Shown here: positions 1-9,925 of the stretch, in pieces
How the letters are laid out: the number at the start of each line of letters is the position of its first letter
Numbering within the stretch: position 1 is the stretch's first letter
Source of the DNA: Burkholderia lata
GTDB taxonomy: Bacteria; Pseudomonadota; Gammaproteobacteria; Burkholderiales; Burkholderiaceae
Assembly: GCF_902499335.1 (NCBI RefSeq)
Contig: NZ_CABVQK010000017.1
Coordinates: 147,399-211,398 of the forward strand
DNA: 64,000 nt
Direction of reading: 5' to 3'
Translations under genes and position numbers: made by a program
Notes under the pieces: model-generated
Told to the model about the DNA's origin: nothing
Database searches by the model: none
Seen by the model: the letters and a program-made list of their open reading frames with translations, nothing else

Positions 1-318
1 TCGGACATGCGTTCGCTCGCGATCATGCGCGAGACGAGCGCCCCGGTCGTGTTCGACGCGACCCACTCGGTGCAGTTGCCGGGCGGGCAGGGCACGAGCT
101 CGGGCGGCCAGCGCGAATTCGTGCCGGTGCTCGCGCGTGCAGCGGTCGCGACGGGCGTCGCGGGCCTGTTCATGGAAACGCACCCGAATCCGGCCGAGGC
201 AAAGTCGGACGGCCCGAACGCGGTGCCGCTGAACCGGATGGGTGCGCTGCTGGAGACCCTCGTCACGCTCGACCAGGCGGTGAAGCGCAATCCGTTCCTG
301 GAAAACGATTTCAATTAA
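1..318 (+). CDS. kdsA: 3-deoxy-8-phosphooctulonate synthase, C-terminal part
   Basis: This is the last 105 codons of KDO-8-phosphate synthase; the 5' end lies before the window. The enzyme condenses phosphoenolpyruvate with arabinose 5-phosphate in the cytoplasm to start KDO synthesis for lipopolysaccharide. Recognisable family sequence includes VVFDATHSVQLPGG, the glycine-rich GTSSGGQREFVP stretch and METHPNPAEAKSDGPNA, which carry substrate-binding and metal-site residues near the C-terminus. The stop codon lies 106 bases before eno, and kdsA-eno is a gene order familiar from Burkholderia. No terminator is visible between them. Confidence 0.95.
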   Translation, partial: SDMRSLAIMRETSAPVVFDATHSVQLPGGQGTSSGGQREFVPVLARAAVATGVAGLFMETHPNPAEAKSDGPNAVPLNRMGALLETLVTLDQAVKRNPFLENDFN

Positions 319-424
319 AGATCGAATGAACCTTGCGACGGCTTCGCGCGTCAGTAGCGAAAGCGGTTCAGGCGCGCGCGCCGTCGCAGTTTGAAGAATC
401 CATCGTCATTCTCAGAGGAAACCC

Positions 425-1708
425 ATGAGTGCAATCGTAGATATCATCGGCCGCGAGATTCTGGATTCGCGCGGCAACCCCACCGTCGAATGCGACGTGC
501 TGCTCGAATCGGGCACGATGGGCCGCGCGGCGGTGCCGTCGGGCGCGTCCACCGGCTCGCGTGAAGCGATCGAACTGCGCGACGGCGAAGCCGGCCGCTA
601 CAACGGCAAGGGCGTGCTGAAGGCAGTCGAGCACATCAACACCGAAATCTCCGAAGCCATCATGGGCCTCGACGCGTCGGAACAGGCGTTCCTCGACAAG
701 ACGCTGCTCGAGCTGGACGGCACCGACAACAAGTCGCGTCTCGGCGCGAACGCGATGCTGGCCGTGTCGATGGCCGTCGCGAAGGCAGCCGCCGAAGAGG
801 CCGGCCTGCCGCTGTACCGCTACTTCGGCGGTTCGGGCGCAATGCAACTGCCGGTGCCGATGATGAACATCGTCAACGGCGGCGCGCACGCGAACAACAG
901 CCTCGACATCCAGGAATTCATGATCGTCCCGGTGAGCCAGCCGACGTTCCGTGAAGCCCTGCGTTGCGGCGCGGAAGTGTTCCACGCACTGAAGAAGATC
1001 CTGAGCGACCGCGGCATGAGCACGGCAGTCGGCGACGAAGGCGGCTTCGCGCCGAACTTCGGCAGCAACGACGAGTGCCTGTCGACGATCCTGCAGGCGA
1101 TCGAGAAGGCTGGCTACCGTGCGGGCGAAGACGTGCTGCTCGCGCTCGACTGCGCGGCATCCGAGTTCTACCACGACGGCAAGTACCAGCTCGCGGGCGA
1201 AGGCCTGCAACTGTCGTCGGCCGAATTCACCGACTACCTCGCGACGCTCGCCGACAAGTTCCCGATCGTGTCGATCGAGGACGGCATGCACGAAAGCGAC
1301 TGGGAAGGCTGGAAGCTGCTGACCGACCGCCTCGGCAAGAAGGTGCAGCTGGTCGGCGACGACCTGTTCGTCACGAACACGCGCATCCTGAAGGAAGGCA
1401 TCGAGAAGGGCATCGCGAACTCGATCCTGATCAAGATCAACCAGATCGGTACGCTGACCGAAACGTTCGCGGCAATCGAAATGGCGAAGCGCGCAGGCTA
1501 CACGGCCGTGATCTCGCACCGCTCGGGCGAAACGGAAGATTCGACGATTGCGGACATCGCGGTCGGTCTGAACGCCGGTCAGATCAAGACGGGTTCGCTG
1601 TCGCGCAGCGACCGTATCTCGAAGTACAACCAGCTGCTGCGCATCGAGGAAGATCTCGGCGACATCGCAAGCTACCCGGGTAAATCGGCTTTCTATAACC
1701 TGCGCTAA
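425..1708 (+). CDS. eno: Enolase
   Basis: Enolase (2-phosphoglycerate to phosphoenolpyruvate) of glycolysis, full length at 427 residues. The N-terminal lid motif (SGASTGSREAIELRD, about 39-53) and the C-terminal barrel are intact. Metal ligands lie in the LALDCAASE, SIEDGMHESDWEGW and VGDDLFVTN segments (about 240-320). The catalytic Lys is in LIKINQIGT, and the SHRSGETEDSTIADIAVG and KTGSLSRSDR signatures follow. An AGAGGAAACCC ribosome-binding site precedes the ATG. The ftsB start is only 81 bases downstream, an arrangement common in proteobacteria. Confidence 0.98.
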   Translation: MSAIVDIIGREILDSRGNPTVECDVLLESGTMGRAAVPSGASTGSREAIELRDGEAGRYNGKGVLKAVEHINTEISEAIMGLDASEQAFLDKTLLELDGTDNKSRLGANAMLAVSMAVAKAAAEEAGLPLYRYFGGSGAMQLPVPMMNIVNGGAHANNSLDIQEFMIVPVSQPTFREALRCGAEVFHALKKILSDRGMSTAVGDEGGFAPNFGSNDECLSTILQAIEKAGYRAGEDVLLALDCAASEFYHDGKYQLAGEGLQLSSAEFTDYLATLADKFPIVSIEDGMHESDWEGWKLLTDRLGKKVQLVGDDLFVTNTRILKEGIEKGIANSILIKINQIGTLTETFAAIEMAKRAGYTAVISHRSGETEDSTIADIAVGLNAGQIKTGSLSRSDRISKYNQLLRIEEDLGDIASYPGKSAFYNLR

Positions 1709-1789
1709 CGCGCTACTATCGGGTTCGTCATATCGACGCCGCTCTGTGCATGTGCGCGGAGCGGCGCTTCTTATATCTGCGGTTCTTAC

Positions 1790-2215
1790 ATGCGGCTTGT
1801 CACTGTCGTCCTGATTGCCTTGCTGGCGCTCATTCAGTACCCCCTATGGTGGGGACACGGCGGCTGGCTGCGGGTGCATGAATTGCGTCAGCAGCTCGAC
1901 GACCAGCTCCAGAAGAATGCGGACGAGAAGCTGCGCAACGAGCGCACCGCGGGCGAAGTGCAGGATCTGCAGGGCGGCACCGCGGCCATCGAGGAGCGCG
2001 CGCGCTACGAGATGGGCATGGTGAAGGACGGCGAGGTATTCGTGCAGTTCGTGTCGCCGAATGCGCCGGCCGTGCCGCTGAACAACACGCCGTCGAATAC
2101 GTCGACGCGCGGCGCCGTATCCGCGGCACCGGTGCGTGTCGTGCCGAATCCGCAGTCGATCGCGAAGCCGTCGCGGCATCATGGCGGCGACAAGGCCAAG
2201 GCCGCGCTTCACTGA
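1790..2215 (+). CDS. ftsB: Cell division protein FtsB
   Basis: Small bitopic divisome protein that forms the FtsQ-FtsB-FtsL complex at mid-cell. Residues about 3-20 form one membrane segment (VTVVLIALLALIQYPLWW). A heptad-rich coiled coil follows (about 28-65, HELRQQLDDQLQKNADEKL), then the typical short conserved segment EERARYEMGMVKDGEVFVQ. At 141 residues it is longer than the E. coli protein (103). The extra length is a low-complexity Pro/Ser/Thr-rich tail ending in a His/Lys-rich stretch, a common betaproteobacterial elaboration. Its position right after eno supports the call. A strong terminator follows the stop. Confidence 0.93.
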   Translation: MRLVTVVLIALLALIQYPLWWGHGGWLRVHELRQQLDDQLQKNADEKLRNERTAGEVQDLQGGTAAIEERARYEMGMVKDGEVFVQFVSPNAPAVPLNNTPSNTSTRGAVSAAPVRVVPNPQSIAKPSRHHGGDKAKAALH

Positions 2216-2237
2216 GCACGATTGCTCGAATCCATTG

Positions 2238-2266
2238 AAAAAGCGCGGGAAATGCCGCGCTTTTTT
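2238..2266 (+). terminator. Rho-independent terminator after ftsB
   Basis: An 11-bp perfect stem (AAAAAGCGCGG with CCGCGCTTTTT) around a six-base loop is followed by more T residues. It ends the eno-ftsB unit. The A-rich left arm means it may also terminate the minus-strand lipoprotein gene. Confidence 0.85.
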
Positions 2267-2304
2267 ATTTCCTGCCGGTAATCAATCCGCTGAGCGAGGC
2301 GCGC

Positions 2305-2667
2305 TCACCACCACCATCCCGGGTAGCCGTAGCCGATACCCGTGCCCCAGCGATTGCCCCATCCGCCGTAATACCCGCCGTAGACGGTCACGGGCGGCGG
2401 CGAGTAATAGGCCCACGCGCGCGCGGCGGCCTCGGCGGCCATCGCGCTGTTCTGTTCGCGCAGCACTTGCTGGTCGATCTCGTCATAGCGCTTGCGTTCG
2501 GCGCTCGACAGCGTGCGCGGTTGGCCGCCCGATGCAGCGGGTTCGGGCAGGCGGCTCAGGATCGTGGAAGTCGGCGGCGGCATCGCGCAGCCGGCAAGGG
2601 CGAGCGTACCGGCTGCAACGCTCGTCAGGACGATGGTGCGAAACGGTCGATGAAGCGGGCGATTCAT
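2305..2667 (-). CDS. Small Tyr/Gly/Trp-rich lipoprotein, function unknown
   Basis: A 120-residue predicted lipoprotein. The signal peptide ends in a lipobox (LALAGC, Cys about 27). A Pro/Ser linker and a short charged helical segment (SSAERKRYDEIDQQVLREQN) follow, then an aromatic and glycine-rich tail (YGGYYGGWGNRWGTGIGYGYPGWWW region). The ATG at 2667 was chosen over longer in-frame extensions because it has AGGAG at the right distance and begins the signal peptide. The tail suggests interaction with the envelope or metal, but no family function is recognised. The gene stands alone between the ftsB terminator and hslO. Confidence 0.8.
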   Translation of the reverse strand: MNRPLHRPFRTIVLTSVAAGTLALAGCAMPPPTSTILSRLPEPAASGGQPRTLSSAERKRYDEIDQQVLREQNSAMAAEAAARAWAYYSPPPVTVYGGYYGGWGNRWGTGIGYGYPGWWW

Positions 2668-2801
2668 GTGTTTCTCCTGCAGCGCGCCGACGACGGGAAG
2701 CGGCTTGCGCCGAAGTGCGTGACTTCGGCGCAGGAGCCGTGCGTGCGACGCTCGTGCGTCATTATGCGCCCGTGCCCGGATGGCGGGCATCGGGCCACCG
2801 C

Positions 2802-3752
2802 TCAGTGACGCTGGTCGGTCGCGGGCGCGATGCCCGTCTCGACGCCGGGGGCGGCGAACAGCTGCGCGACGTCGACCGGATCGAACTCGTAGCGCTGATT
2901 GCAGAACTCGCAATGGATCTCGACGTGGCCACGTTCGACGATCACGCTGTCGACTTCTTCGCGGCCGAGCATGCGCAGCATCGCGCCGACCTTCTCGCGC
3001 GAGCACGAGCACTGGAAACGCGTGCCGGCCGGTTCGAAGTGCTGCACGTTTTCCTGCCAGAACAGCCGGCGGAACACGACCTCCGGTTCGACCTCGAGCA
3101 GTTCCTGCGCGGACAGCGTGCCGCCGAGCGTGCAGACGCGGTCCCACGTATCGGTATCGGTTTCGGCGTTACGCGGCACGATGCCGCCGTCGCCCGGCAG
3201 CTTCTGCAGCAGCATGCCGACCGCGCGGTCGCGATCCGCTGCGAGCCACATCCGCGTGTCGAGCTGCTCCGAGTGATGCATGTAATGCTCGAGCACCTGC
3301 GAGACGGATTCGAGCGGGCCGTCGACGCCGTTCAGCGGCACGATGCCCTGGTACGGCTGCTGGCCCGGCAGCTTGGCGGCCGGGTCGAGCGTGATCACGC
3401 AGCGGCCGTGACCGCTCGCATTGACGAGCGACGGGAAGCTCGTGTCGTCGCCGATCGTCTGTGCGGCGTCGCCGGCGAACTTCGCGGTGGCCCGCATCGA
3501 CAGATCCGAACCGCACTGGACGACCAGCATCTGGACCGGCCCGTCGCCGAAAATCTGCATGATCAGGGTGCCGTTGAATTTCAGGTTCGCGGACAGCAGC
3601 GCGCACGCGGCCATCATCTCGCCGAGCACCGTGCGCACGGGGGCGGGGTAGTCGCGGCGGGAGAGCACTTCCTGCCACGTATTGCGCAGCGAAACGATCT
3701 CGCCGCGCACGGGCGCCGCATTGAACATGAATTTCTGTAACTGGTCGCTCAC
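2802..3752 (-). CDS. hslO: Redox-regulated chaperone Hsp33
   Basis: Holdase chaperone switched on by oxidative unfolding in the cytoplasm. The N-terminal substrate-binding domain contains the family segments LLSANLKFNGTLIMQIFGDGPVQMLVVQC and GIVPLNGVDGPLESVSQVLEHYMHHSEQLDT. The C-terminal zinc redox switch has the four expected cysteines as CxC (CSCSREKVG) and CxxC (CEFCNQ). The protein has 316 residues from a GTG start at 3752 (E. coli 292). That start is supported by an AAGGAAGA ribosome-binding site and by the conserved SDQLQKF beginning. It lies 25 bases after the carbonic anhydrase-like gene, so the two are probably co-transcribed. Confidence 0.96.
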   Translation of the reverse strand: MSDQLQKFMFNAAPVRGEIVSLRNTWQEVLSRRDYPAPVRTVLGEMMAACALLSANLKFNGTLIMQIFGDGPVQMLVVQCGSDLSMRATAKFAGDAAQTIGDDTSFPSLVNASGHGRCVITLDPAAKLPGQQPYQGIVPLNGVDGPLESVSQVLEHYMHHSEQLDTRMWLAADRDRAVGMLLQKLPGDGGIVPRNAETDTDTWDRVCTLGGTLSAQELLEVEPEVVFRRLFWQENVQHFEPAGTRFQCSCSREKVGAMLRMLGREEVDSVIVERGHVEIHCEFCNQRYEFDPVDVAQLFAAPGVETGIAPATDQRH

Positions 3753-3777
3753 TCTTCTTCCTTGAAATCCGTGCGAA

Positions 3778-4302
3778 TCACCCGATCCGCACGAGTTGCT
3801 CCTTGAAATGCGCACGCCGCTCGACGTACGTCTTCGCGTTCGTGCGCAGCCGCGCAATGTCTTCCGCCGACAGCTCGCGCACGACTTTCGCCGGTGCGCC
3901 GAGAATCAGCGAGTTGTCCGGGAACGTCTTGCCTTCCGTCACGACCGCGCCGGCACCAACCAGACAGTTGCGGCCGATCACCGCTCCATTCAAGACCACC
4001 GCCTGGATTCCGACCAGCGAACCTTCGCCGATCGTGCAGCCGTGCAGCATGGCCTGGTGCCCGATCGTTACGTTTTCGGCAATCGTCAGCGGAAAGCCGG
4101 GATCCGTGTGCAGGACCGCGCCTTCCTGGACGTTGCTGCCTGCACCGACGGTAATCGTCTCGTTGTCGCCGCGAATCGTCGCGCCGAACCAGACGCTCGC
4201 GTTCTCCTCGAGCACGACCTTGCCGATGATGGCCGCCGTATCGGCGACGAATACGCTTTCGTGGATCGTCGGGGCCGTATCGCCCAGCTTGTAGATCGTC
4301 AC
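3778..4302 (-). CDS. Gamma carbonic anhydrase family protein (left-handed beta-helix)
   Basis: A 174-residue hexapeptide-repeat protein of the YrdA/PaaY/gamma carbonic anhydrase family. Three His residues placed like the family's metal ligands are visible (H65 in VLHTDPG, H82 in IGHQAM, H87 in MLHGC). The family start (IYKLGDTAPTI) and the NSLILGAPAKVVREL end are intact. Whether it hydrates CO2 cannot be told from sequence, since many family members have low activity or unknown substrates. The GTG start at 4302 has AAGGAGA upstream. It is the first gene of a two-gene unit with hslO and is divergent from the ferritin-like gene. Confidence 0.9.
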   Translation of the reverse strand: MTIYKLGDTAPTIHESVFVADTAAIIGKVVLEENASVWFGATIRGDNETITVGAGSNVQEGAVLHTDPGFPLTIAENVTIGHQAMLHGCTIGEGSLVGIQAVVLNGAVIGRNCLVGAGAVVTEGKTFPDNSLILGAPAKVVRELSAEDIARLRTNAKTYVERRAHFKEQLVRIG

Positions 4303-4450
4303 GGAGTCTCCTTGTCTCTTCGATGAAGGGCGCCGGTAGAATGGCGCGTCTGGTTTGCCCGGCGCATTCGCATGCGCCGCGGAACAATCGCATATTGTAA
4401 ACCGTCGCGTGCGTGCGCTCCCGCGATGCGCACGCAGGGTGTCCCCGTTT

Positions 4451-5308
4451 ATGAACATGGCGTCTTCTTCTTTCGGCAATGCACCCGCCTGCGTGCGCCG
4501 CACCGCGCTTGCCGCGCTGCGTGACGCCGAACCCGCGGCCAAGGCCGCGCAGGTGCGCGCGCTCTACGATGCGCTGCTGGCCGGGCAGGCGGCGATCGCC
4601 CCGTCGCTCGAATTGCCCGAACCTGCCGATCTGCCCGGGCGCCCCGCGCGCCCGCCGCTCGTCGAGCCGCGCCAGCTCGAGCGGCGCAGCATGCGTTCGC
4701 CCGAAGGGCGCGCCGTGCTGCTGCACGCGCTTGCCCATATCGAGTTCAACGCGATCAACCTGGCGCTCGACGCGGTCTGGCGCTTCGCGGGCCAGCCGGA
4801 CGCGTTCTACGCCGACTGGCTGAAGGTCGCGGCCGAGGAGGCCTATCACTTCACGCTGCTGTCCGACCGCCTGGCGGCGTTCGGGCATGCGTACGGCGAT
4901 TTTCCCGCGCACAACGGTCTGTGGGAAATGTGTGAGCGGACCAAGGGCGATGTGCTGGCGCGCATGGCGCTCGTGCCGCGTACGCTCGAGGCCCGCGGGC
5001 TCGACGCATCGCCGCCGATCCGCGCACGGCTCGTACAGGCGGGCGACGATGCGTCGGCCGCGATCCTCGACGTGATCCTGCGCGACGAAATCGGCCATGT
5101 CGCGATCGGCAACCGCTGGTTCCGGCATTTGTGCGACGAAGCCGGCCGCGATCCCGTGCCGACCTACCGGCAGCTCGCCGAGCAATATCATGCGCCGCGG
5201 CTGCGTGGCCCGTTCAATTTCGACGCGCGCCGCGATGCCGGATTCGAGCAGGCCGAACTCGATGAGCTGGCCGCGCAGGATGGGGCGGACGGCAATGCGC
5301 CGCGCTAG
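4451..5308 (+). CDS. DUF455 ferritin-like protein
   Basis: A 285-residue protein of the DUF455 ferritin-like family, a predicted four-helix bundle that binds a di-iron centre. Helices with the expected carboxylate and His ligands are visible: HALAHIEFNAINLALDAVWRF (about 98-118), AAEEAYHFTLLSDRLAAFG and LRDEIGHVAIGNRWF, each with an ExxH or E...H pattern. The final GPFNFDARRDAGF is also typical. Physiological function is not established for this family. ATG at 4451 was chosen (MNMASSSF); the frame is open upstream but runs through the divergent promoter region. Confidence 0.88.
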   Translation: MNMASSSFGNAPACVRRTALAALRDAEPAAKAAQVRALYDALLAGQAAIAPSLELPEPADLPGRPARPPLVEPRQLERRSMRSPEGRAVLLHALAHIEFNAINLALDAVWRFAGQPDAFYADWLKVAAEEAYHFTLLSDRLAAFGHAYGDFPAHNGLWEMCERTKGDVLARMALVPRTLEARGLDASPPIRARLVQAGDDASAAILDVILRDEIGHVAIGNRWFRHLCDEAGRDPVPTYRQLAEQYHAPRLRGPFNFDARRDAGFEQAELDELAAQDGADGNAPR

Positions 5309-5449
5309 CCGGCTCGCGTTCGGCTGCGGTTCGACTACCGCCATGCGTCCCGTGCGCCCGGCAGATGGCACTTCCCGGCGGCCCCTTGCGCAGTGGCGCC
5401 GCTAGAGCGGTGCCTCGATTGCCGGACACCGGAAAGAAGGCGTCGCCGC

Positions 5450-5455
5450 TATAAT
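5450..5455 (+). promoter_or_regulatory. Probable -10 box for the alpha/beta hydrolase gene
   Basis: A perfect TATAAT lies 31 bases upstream of the ATG at 5486. No good -35 is seen at standard spacing, so the call rests on the -10 alone. It argues against a start further upstream. Confidence 0.4.
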
Positions 5456-5485
5456 CGAACGACCATTCTTTTTTTGGCGGCTGCA

Positions 5486-6376
5486 ATGAGTGCCTCGAGT
5501 TCAGTTTCCGATTTCGTCACGGTGCGCGGCGTCCAGCTGCATGTCCGGCGCTGGGGCCGGCCCGATGCGCCGACGCTGTTCATGCTGCACGGCTGGATGG
5601 ACGTCGCGGCGTCGTTCCAGTTCGTCGTCGATGCGCTCGCGGGCGACTGGCAGGTGATCGCGCCCGATGCGCGCGGTTTCGGGCTGTCCGACTGGCCGGT
5701 CGCGCGGCAGGGCGGCGGTCACTACTGGTTCCACGAATACCTGAGCGACCTCGATGCGCTCGTCGACCACTATGCGCCGGCCGGCGAAGTCAACCTGGTC
5801 GGGCACAGCATGGGCGCGAACGTCGTGTGCCTGTATGCCGGCGCGCGGCCGGAGCGGGTGCGGCGCGTGGTCGATCTCGAGGGGTTCGGGCTCGCGCCCG
5901 CGCGGGCCGAGCAGGCGCCGCGCCGGCTGCGCGGCTGGCTGGACGAGTTGCGCGAAACGCCCGCGCTGCGCCCTTACGCGTCCCTCGACGACGTGGCGGC
6001 ACGCCTGACTAAGACCAATCCGCGGCTCGACCCGCACCGTGCGGCGTTTCTCGCCGCGCACTGGTCGAAGCGCGGCGACGACGGCCTGTACCACCTGCTG
6101 GCCGACCCCGCGCACAAGATGCCGGGCCCGCAGCTGTACCGGCTCGACGAAGTGATGGCCACCTGGGCACAGGTGCGCGCGAAGGTGCTGCACGTCGAGG
6201 CCGTCAATTCGCCGACGCTGGCGCACATCGCCGGCGACATTCCGCTACCGGAATTCAAGGCGCGCTTCAACGCGTTCCCAGACTGGCGCGAGAAGCTCGT
6301 CGAGGATGCCGGCCACATGGTGCATCACGACCAACCCGAGCAGATCGCGGCGCTGATCGAGGCGTTCTGCGCGTAG
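5486..6376 (+). CDS. Alpha/beta hydrolase
   Basis: A 296-residue alpha/beta-hydrolase-fold enzyme without a signal peptide. Seen directly: the oxyanion region LHGWMDVAASFQ (about 34-45), the nucleophile elbow GHSMGAN with Ser108, and a C-terminal AGHMVHHDQPEQ supplying the catalytic His. An acid residue is expected between strands 6 and 7. It resembles the broad MhpC-like group of esterases and C-C bond hydrolases, and the substrate cannot be predicted. A TATAAT box upstream fits the ATG at 5486. Confidence 0.88.
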   Translation: MSASSSVSDFVTVRGVQLHVRRWGRPDAPTLFMLHGWMDVAASFQFVVDALAGDWQVIAPDARGFGLSDWPVARQGGGHYWFHEYLSDLDALVDHYAPAGEVNLVGHSMGANVVCLYAGARPERVRRVVDLEGFGLAPARAEQAPRRLRGWLDELRETPALRPYASLDDVAARLTKTNPRLDPHRAAFLAAHWSKRGDDGLYHLLADPAHKMPGPQLYRLDEVMATWAQVRAKVLHVEAVNSPTLAHIAGDIPLPEFKARFNAFPDWREKLVEDAGHMVHHDQPEQIAALIEAFCA

Positions 6377-6448
6377 GCGCGCGGCGGCAGCGGCGGGGCA
6401 GGCGGGCGGTGCATTGCCGCGTTGCAGTAGAATGAGGCCTTACCTGCC

Positions 6449-7288
6449 ATGCCGACAATGAACGCCGATCTCCACTGCCATTCGAATGTTTCCGACGGGT
6501 TGCTGTCGCCTGCCGACGTCGCGCGCCGCGCCCATGCCGGCGGCGTGACCCTGTGGGCGTTGACCGACCACGACGAGATCGGCGGCCAGGCGGCGGCGCG
6601 CAGCGAGGCCGAAGCGCTCGGCATGCGCTACCTGAGCGGCGTCGAGATTTCGGTCACGTGGGCGTCGCGCACCGTGCACATCGTCGGCCTGAATGTCGAC
6701 CCTGCGAATCCGGTGCTCGTCGACGGCCTGTACCGCACGCGTCACGGCCGCGCGGCGCGCGCGGTGGCAATCGGCGATCAGCTCGCCACGCTCGGCATTT
6801 CCGGGGCGTACGAAGGCGCGCTGAAGTACGTGTCGAATCCCGACCTGATCTCGCGCACGCACTTCGCCCGTTTTCTCGTCGAGAACGGTCATGCCACGTC
6901 GACGTCCGACGTGTTCGATCGCCTGCTCGGCGACGGCAAGCCCGGGTTCGTCCCGCACCGCTGGGCGACGCTGCCCGACGCCGTCACGTGGATTCGGGCG
7001 GCCGGCGGCGAAGCCGTGGTCGCGCATCCGGGCCGTTACCGCTATACGCCCGTTGAATTCGACGCGTTCTTCGGCGAGTTCATCGATCTGGGCGGCCGCG
7101 CGATCGAAGTCGTCACGGGCAGCCACTCGCCCGACCAGTACCGCGAATACGCGGACGTCGCACGCCGCTTCGGCTTCGAAGCGTCGCGCGGCTCGGATTT
7201 CCATGCGCCAGGCGAGGGCCGCGTCGAGCTCGGCAGCCTGCCGCCGTTGCCGCCCGACCTGACACCGGTCTGGGAGCGCTGGCTCTGA
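6449..7288 (+). CDS. rnm: PHP-domain phosphoesterase (RNase AM / YciV-like)
   Basis: A PHP-family metallophosphoesterase. The N-terminal ADLHCHSNVSDG motif, ALTDHDEIGG and GVEIS, the later HPGRY and the C-terminal GSDFHAPGE supply the His/Asp ligands of a multinuclear metal site. It is closest to the YciV/TrpH group, which includes RNase AM (5'-3' exoribonuclease trimming rRNA 5' ends) and nucleoside 3',5'-bisphosphate phosphatase. It has 279 residues, or 276 if translation begins at the second ATG (6458). A TAGAAT -10 at 6428-6433 makes the second ATG attractive. It is followed 73 bases later by a yciO-like gene, the same pairing as in E. coli. Confidence 0.9.
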   Translation: MPTMNADLHCHSNVSDGLLSPADVARRAHAGGVTLWALTDHDEIGGQAAARSEAEALGMRYLSGVEISVTWASRTVHIVGLNVDPANPVLVDGLYRTRHGRAARAVAIGDQLATLGISGAYEGALKYVSNPDLISRTHFARFLVENGHATSTSDVFDRLLGDGKPGFVPHRWATLPDAVTWIRAAGGEAVVAHPGRYRYTPVEFDAFFGEFIDLGGRAIEVVTGSHSPDQYREYADVARRFGFEASRGSDFHAPGEGRVELGSLPPLPPDLTPVWERWL

Positions 7289-7361
7289 CAACGGGCGGCG
7301 GACTGCCGCCCGCGTTGCCACCGGCAACGCACATTCGACTTCTCCCCCTTTACGACCCCCC

Positions 7362-7994
7362 ATGTCCCAGTTCTTCAGGATTCATCCGGATAATCCGCAG
7401 CCGCGCCTGATCAAGCAGGCCGTGGAGATCGTCAGCAAGGGCGGCGTGATCGCGATGCCGACCGATTCGAGCTATGCGCTCGCGTGCCATCTCGACGACA
7501 AGGATGCGGTCGAGCGCGTGCGCCGGATTCGTGGCCTCGACGAGAAGCAGCACCTGTCGCTGCTCGTGCGCGACCTGTCGGAGCTTGCCAACTTCGCGAT
7601 GGTCGACAACCGCCAGTACCGGCAGATCAAGTCCGTGACACCCGGCCCGTACGTGTTCATCCTGCAGGCGACGAAGGAAGTGCCGCGCCGGCTGTCGCAC
7701 CCGTCGCGCAAGACGATCGGGCTGCGCGTGCCCGATCACGCGATCACGCTCGCGTTGCTGGAATCGCTCGGCCAGCCGCTGCTCGGCACGACGCTGATCC
7801 TGCCGCCGGACGACGAGCCGCTCAACGATCCCGAAGACATCCGCACGCGGCTCGAGAAGCAGGTCGACCTCGTGATCGACGGTGGCGCGTGCCCGCGCGA
7901 GCCGTCGACGGTGATCGACCTGACCGGCGACGAGCCCGAGCTCGTGCGCGCGGGGCGCGGCGCGCTCGAACCATTCGGACTCTCGGCGGCGTAA
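7362..7994 (+). CDS. yciO: YciO/Sua5 family threonylcarbamoyl-AMP synthase-like protein
   Basis: A 210-residue single-domain YrdC/Sua5-type protein. The family features are GGVIAMPTDSSYALACHL (about 27-44), the basic RIRGLDEKQHLSLLVRDL nucleotide-binding stretch, SVTPGPYVFIL, RKTIGLRVPDH and GGACPREPSTVIDLTGDEPELVRAGRG. Sua5/TsaC makes threonylcarbamoyl-AMP for tRNA t6A. The YciO subgroup has the same fold with weaker or debated activity. MSQFFRIHPDNPQPRLI is a YciO-type N-terminus. Position next to the rnm-like gene supports the YciO rather than TsaC assignment. Confidence 0.9.
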   Translation: MSQFFRIHPDNPQPRLIKQAVEIVSKGGVIAMPTDSSYALACHLDDKDAVERVRRIRGLDEKQHLSLLVRDLSELANFAMVDNRQYRQIKSVTPGPYVFILQATKEVPRRLSHPSRKTIGLRVPDHAITLALLESLGQPLLGTTLILPPDDEPLNDPEDIRTRLEKQVDLVIDGGACPREPSTVIDLTGDEPELVRAGRGALEPFGLSAA

Positions 7995-8029
7995 GCGCGC
8001 CGTTCCATTTTTTGCGCGAGTGCGCTTGT

Positions 8030-8035
8030 TACAAT
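8030..8035 (+). promoter_or_regulatory. Probable -10 box for the site-2 protease gene
   Basis: TACAAT lies nine bases before the ATG at 8044, preceded by a T-rich stretch at -35 distance. If used, the leader would be nearly absent. This may instead be fortuitous. Confidence 0.3.
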
Positions 8036-8043
8036 AACGCGAT

Positions 8044-8706
8044 ATGGATGCTTCTCTGATACAGACCATCGCCGTCTACGCGCTACCCGTGATCTTCGCG
8101 ATCACGTTGCACGAGGCCGCGCACGGCTACGCCGCCCGCCTGCTCGGCGACAACACCGCCTACATGATGGGGCGCGTGTCGTTCAACCCGATGCGTCACA
8201 TCGATCCGCTCGGCACGATCGCGATCCCGCTCGCGATGTATTTCCTGACGGGCGGCGCGTTCCTGTTCGGCTATGCGAAGCCGGTGCCGGTATCGTTCGG
8301 CAACCTGCGCAATCCGCGCTGGGGCAGCCTGTGGGTATCGCTCGCGGGCCCGGCCTGCAACTTCGTGCAGGCGCTGATCTGGGGCGTGCTGACCCTCGTG
8401 CTGCCTGCCGTCGGGATCGACGAGCCGTTCTTCACGCGGATGGCGTTTGCCGGCGTCAGCGCGAACCTCGTGCTCGGCGTGCTGAACCTGTTTCCGTTGC
8501 CGCCGCTCGACGGCGGCCGCATCCTGGCGGCGCTGCTGCCGACGAAGCAATCGATCGCGCTGTCGCGCATCGAGCCGTACGGTTTCATCATCGTCCTCGT
8601 GCTGGTCACGACGGGCGTGCTGACGAACTTCTGGCTGCGCCCGCTCGTCAACGTCGGCTACGCCGTCCTGAGCGCCATCCTGTCCCCATTCGCCTCGCTC
8701 CTCTAA
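8044..8706 (+). CDS. Site-2 protease family membrane metalloprotease
   Basis: A 220-residue M50-family intramembrane protease of the short type, without a PDZ domain. The zinc motif HEAAH (H23, E24, H27) sits in the first membrane segment. The NLFPLPPLDGGR motif (about 145-156) supplies the third ligand. FGYAKPVPV is also characteristic of this subgroup. About five hydrophobic segments are visible. Substrates are unknown, and it is not RseP, which is larger and has PDZ domains. It precedes trpS by 8 bases, so the two are probably co-transcribed. Confidence 0.92.
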   Translation: MDASLIQTIAVYALPVIFAITLHEAAHGYAARLLGDNTAYMMGRVSFNPMRHIDPLGTIAIPLAMYFLTGGAFLFGYAKPVPVSFGNLRNPRWGSLWVSLAGPACNFVQALIWGVLTLVLPAVGIDEPFFTRMAFAGVSANLVLGVLNLFPLPPLDGGRILAALLPTKQSIALSRIEPYGFIIVLVLVTTGVLTNFWLRPLVNVGYAVLSAILSPFASLL

Positions 8707-8714
8707 CGACAATC

Positions 8715-9917
<1,203 letters not shown>

Positions 9918-9925
9918 TCGACCGC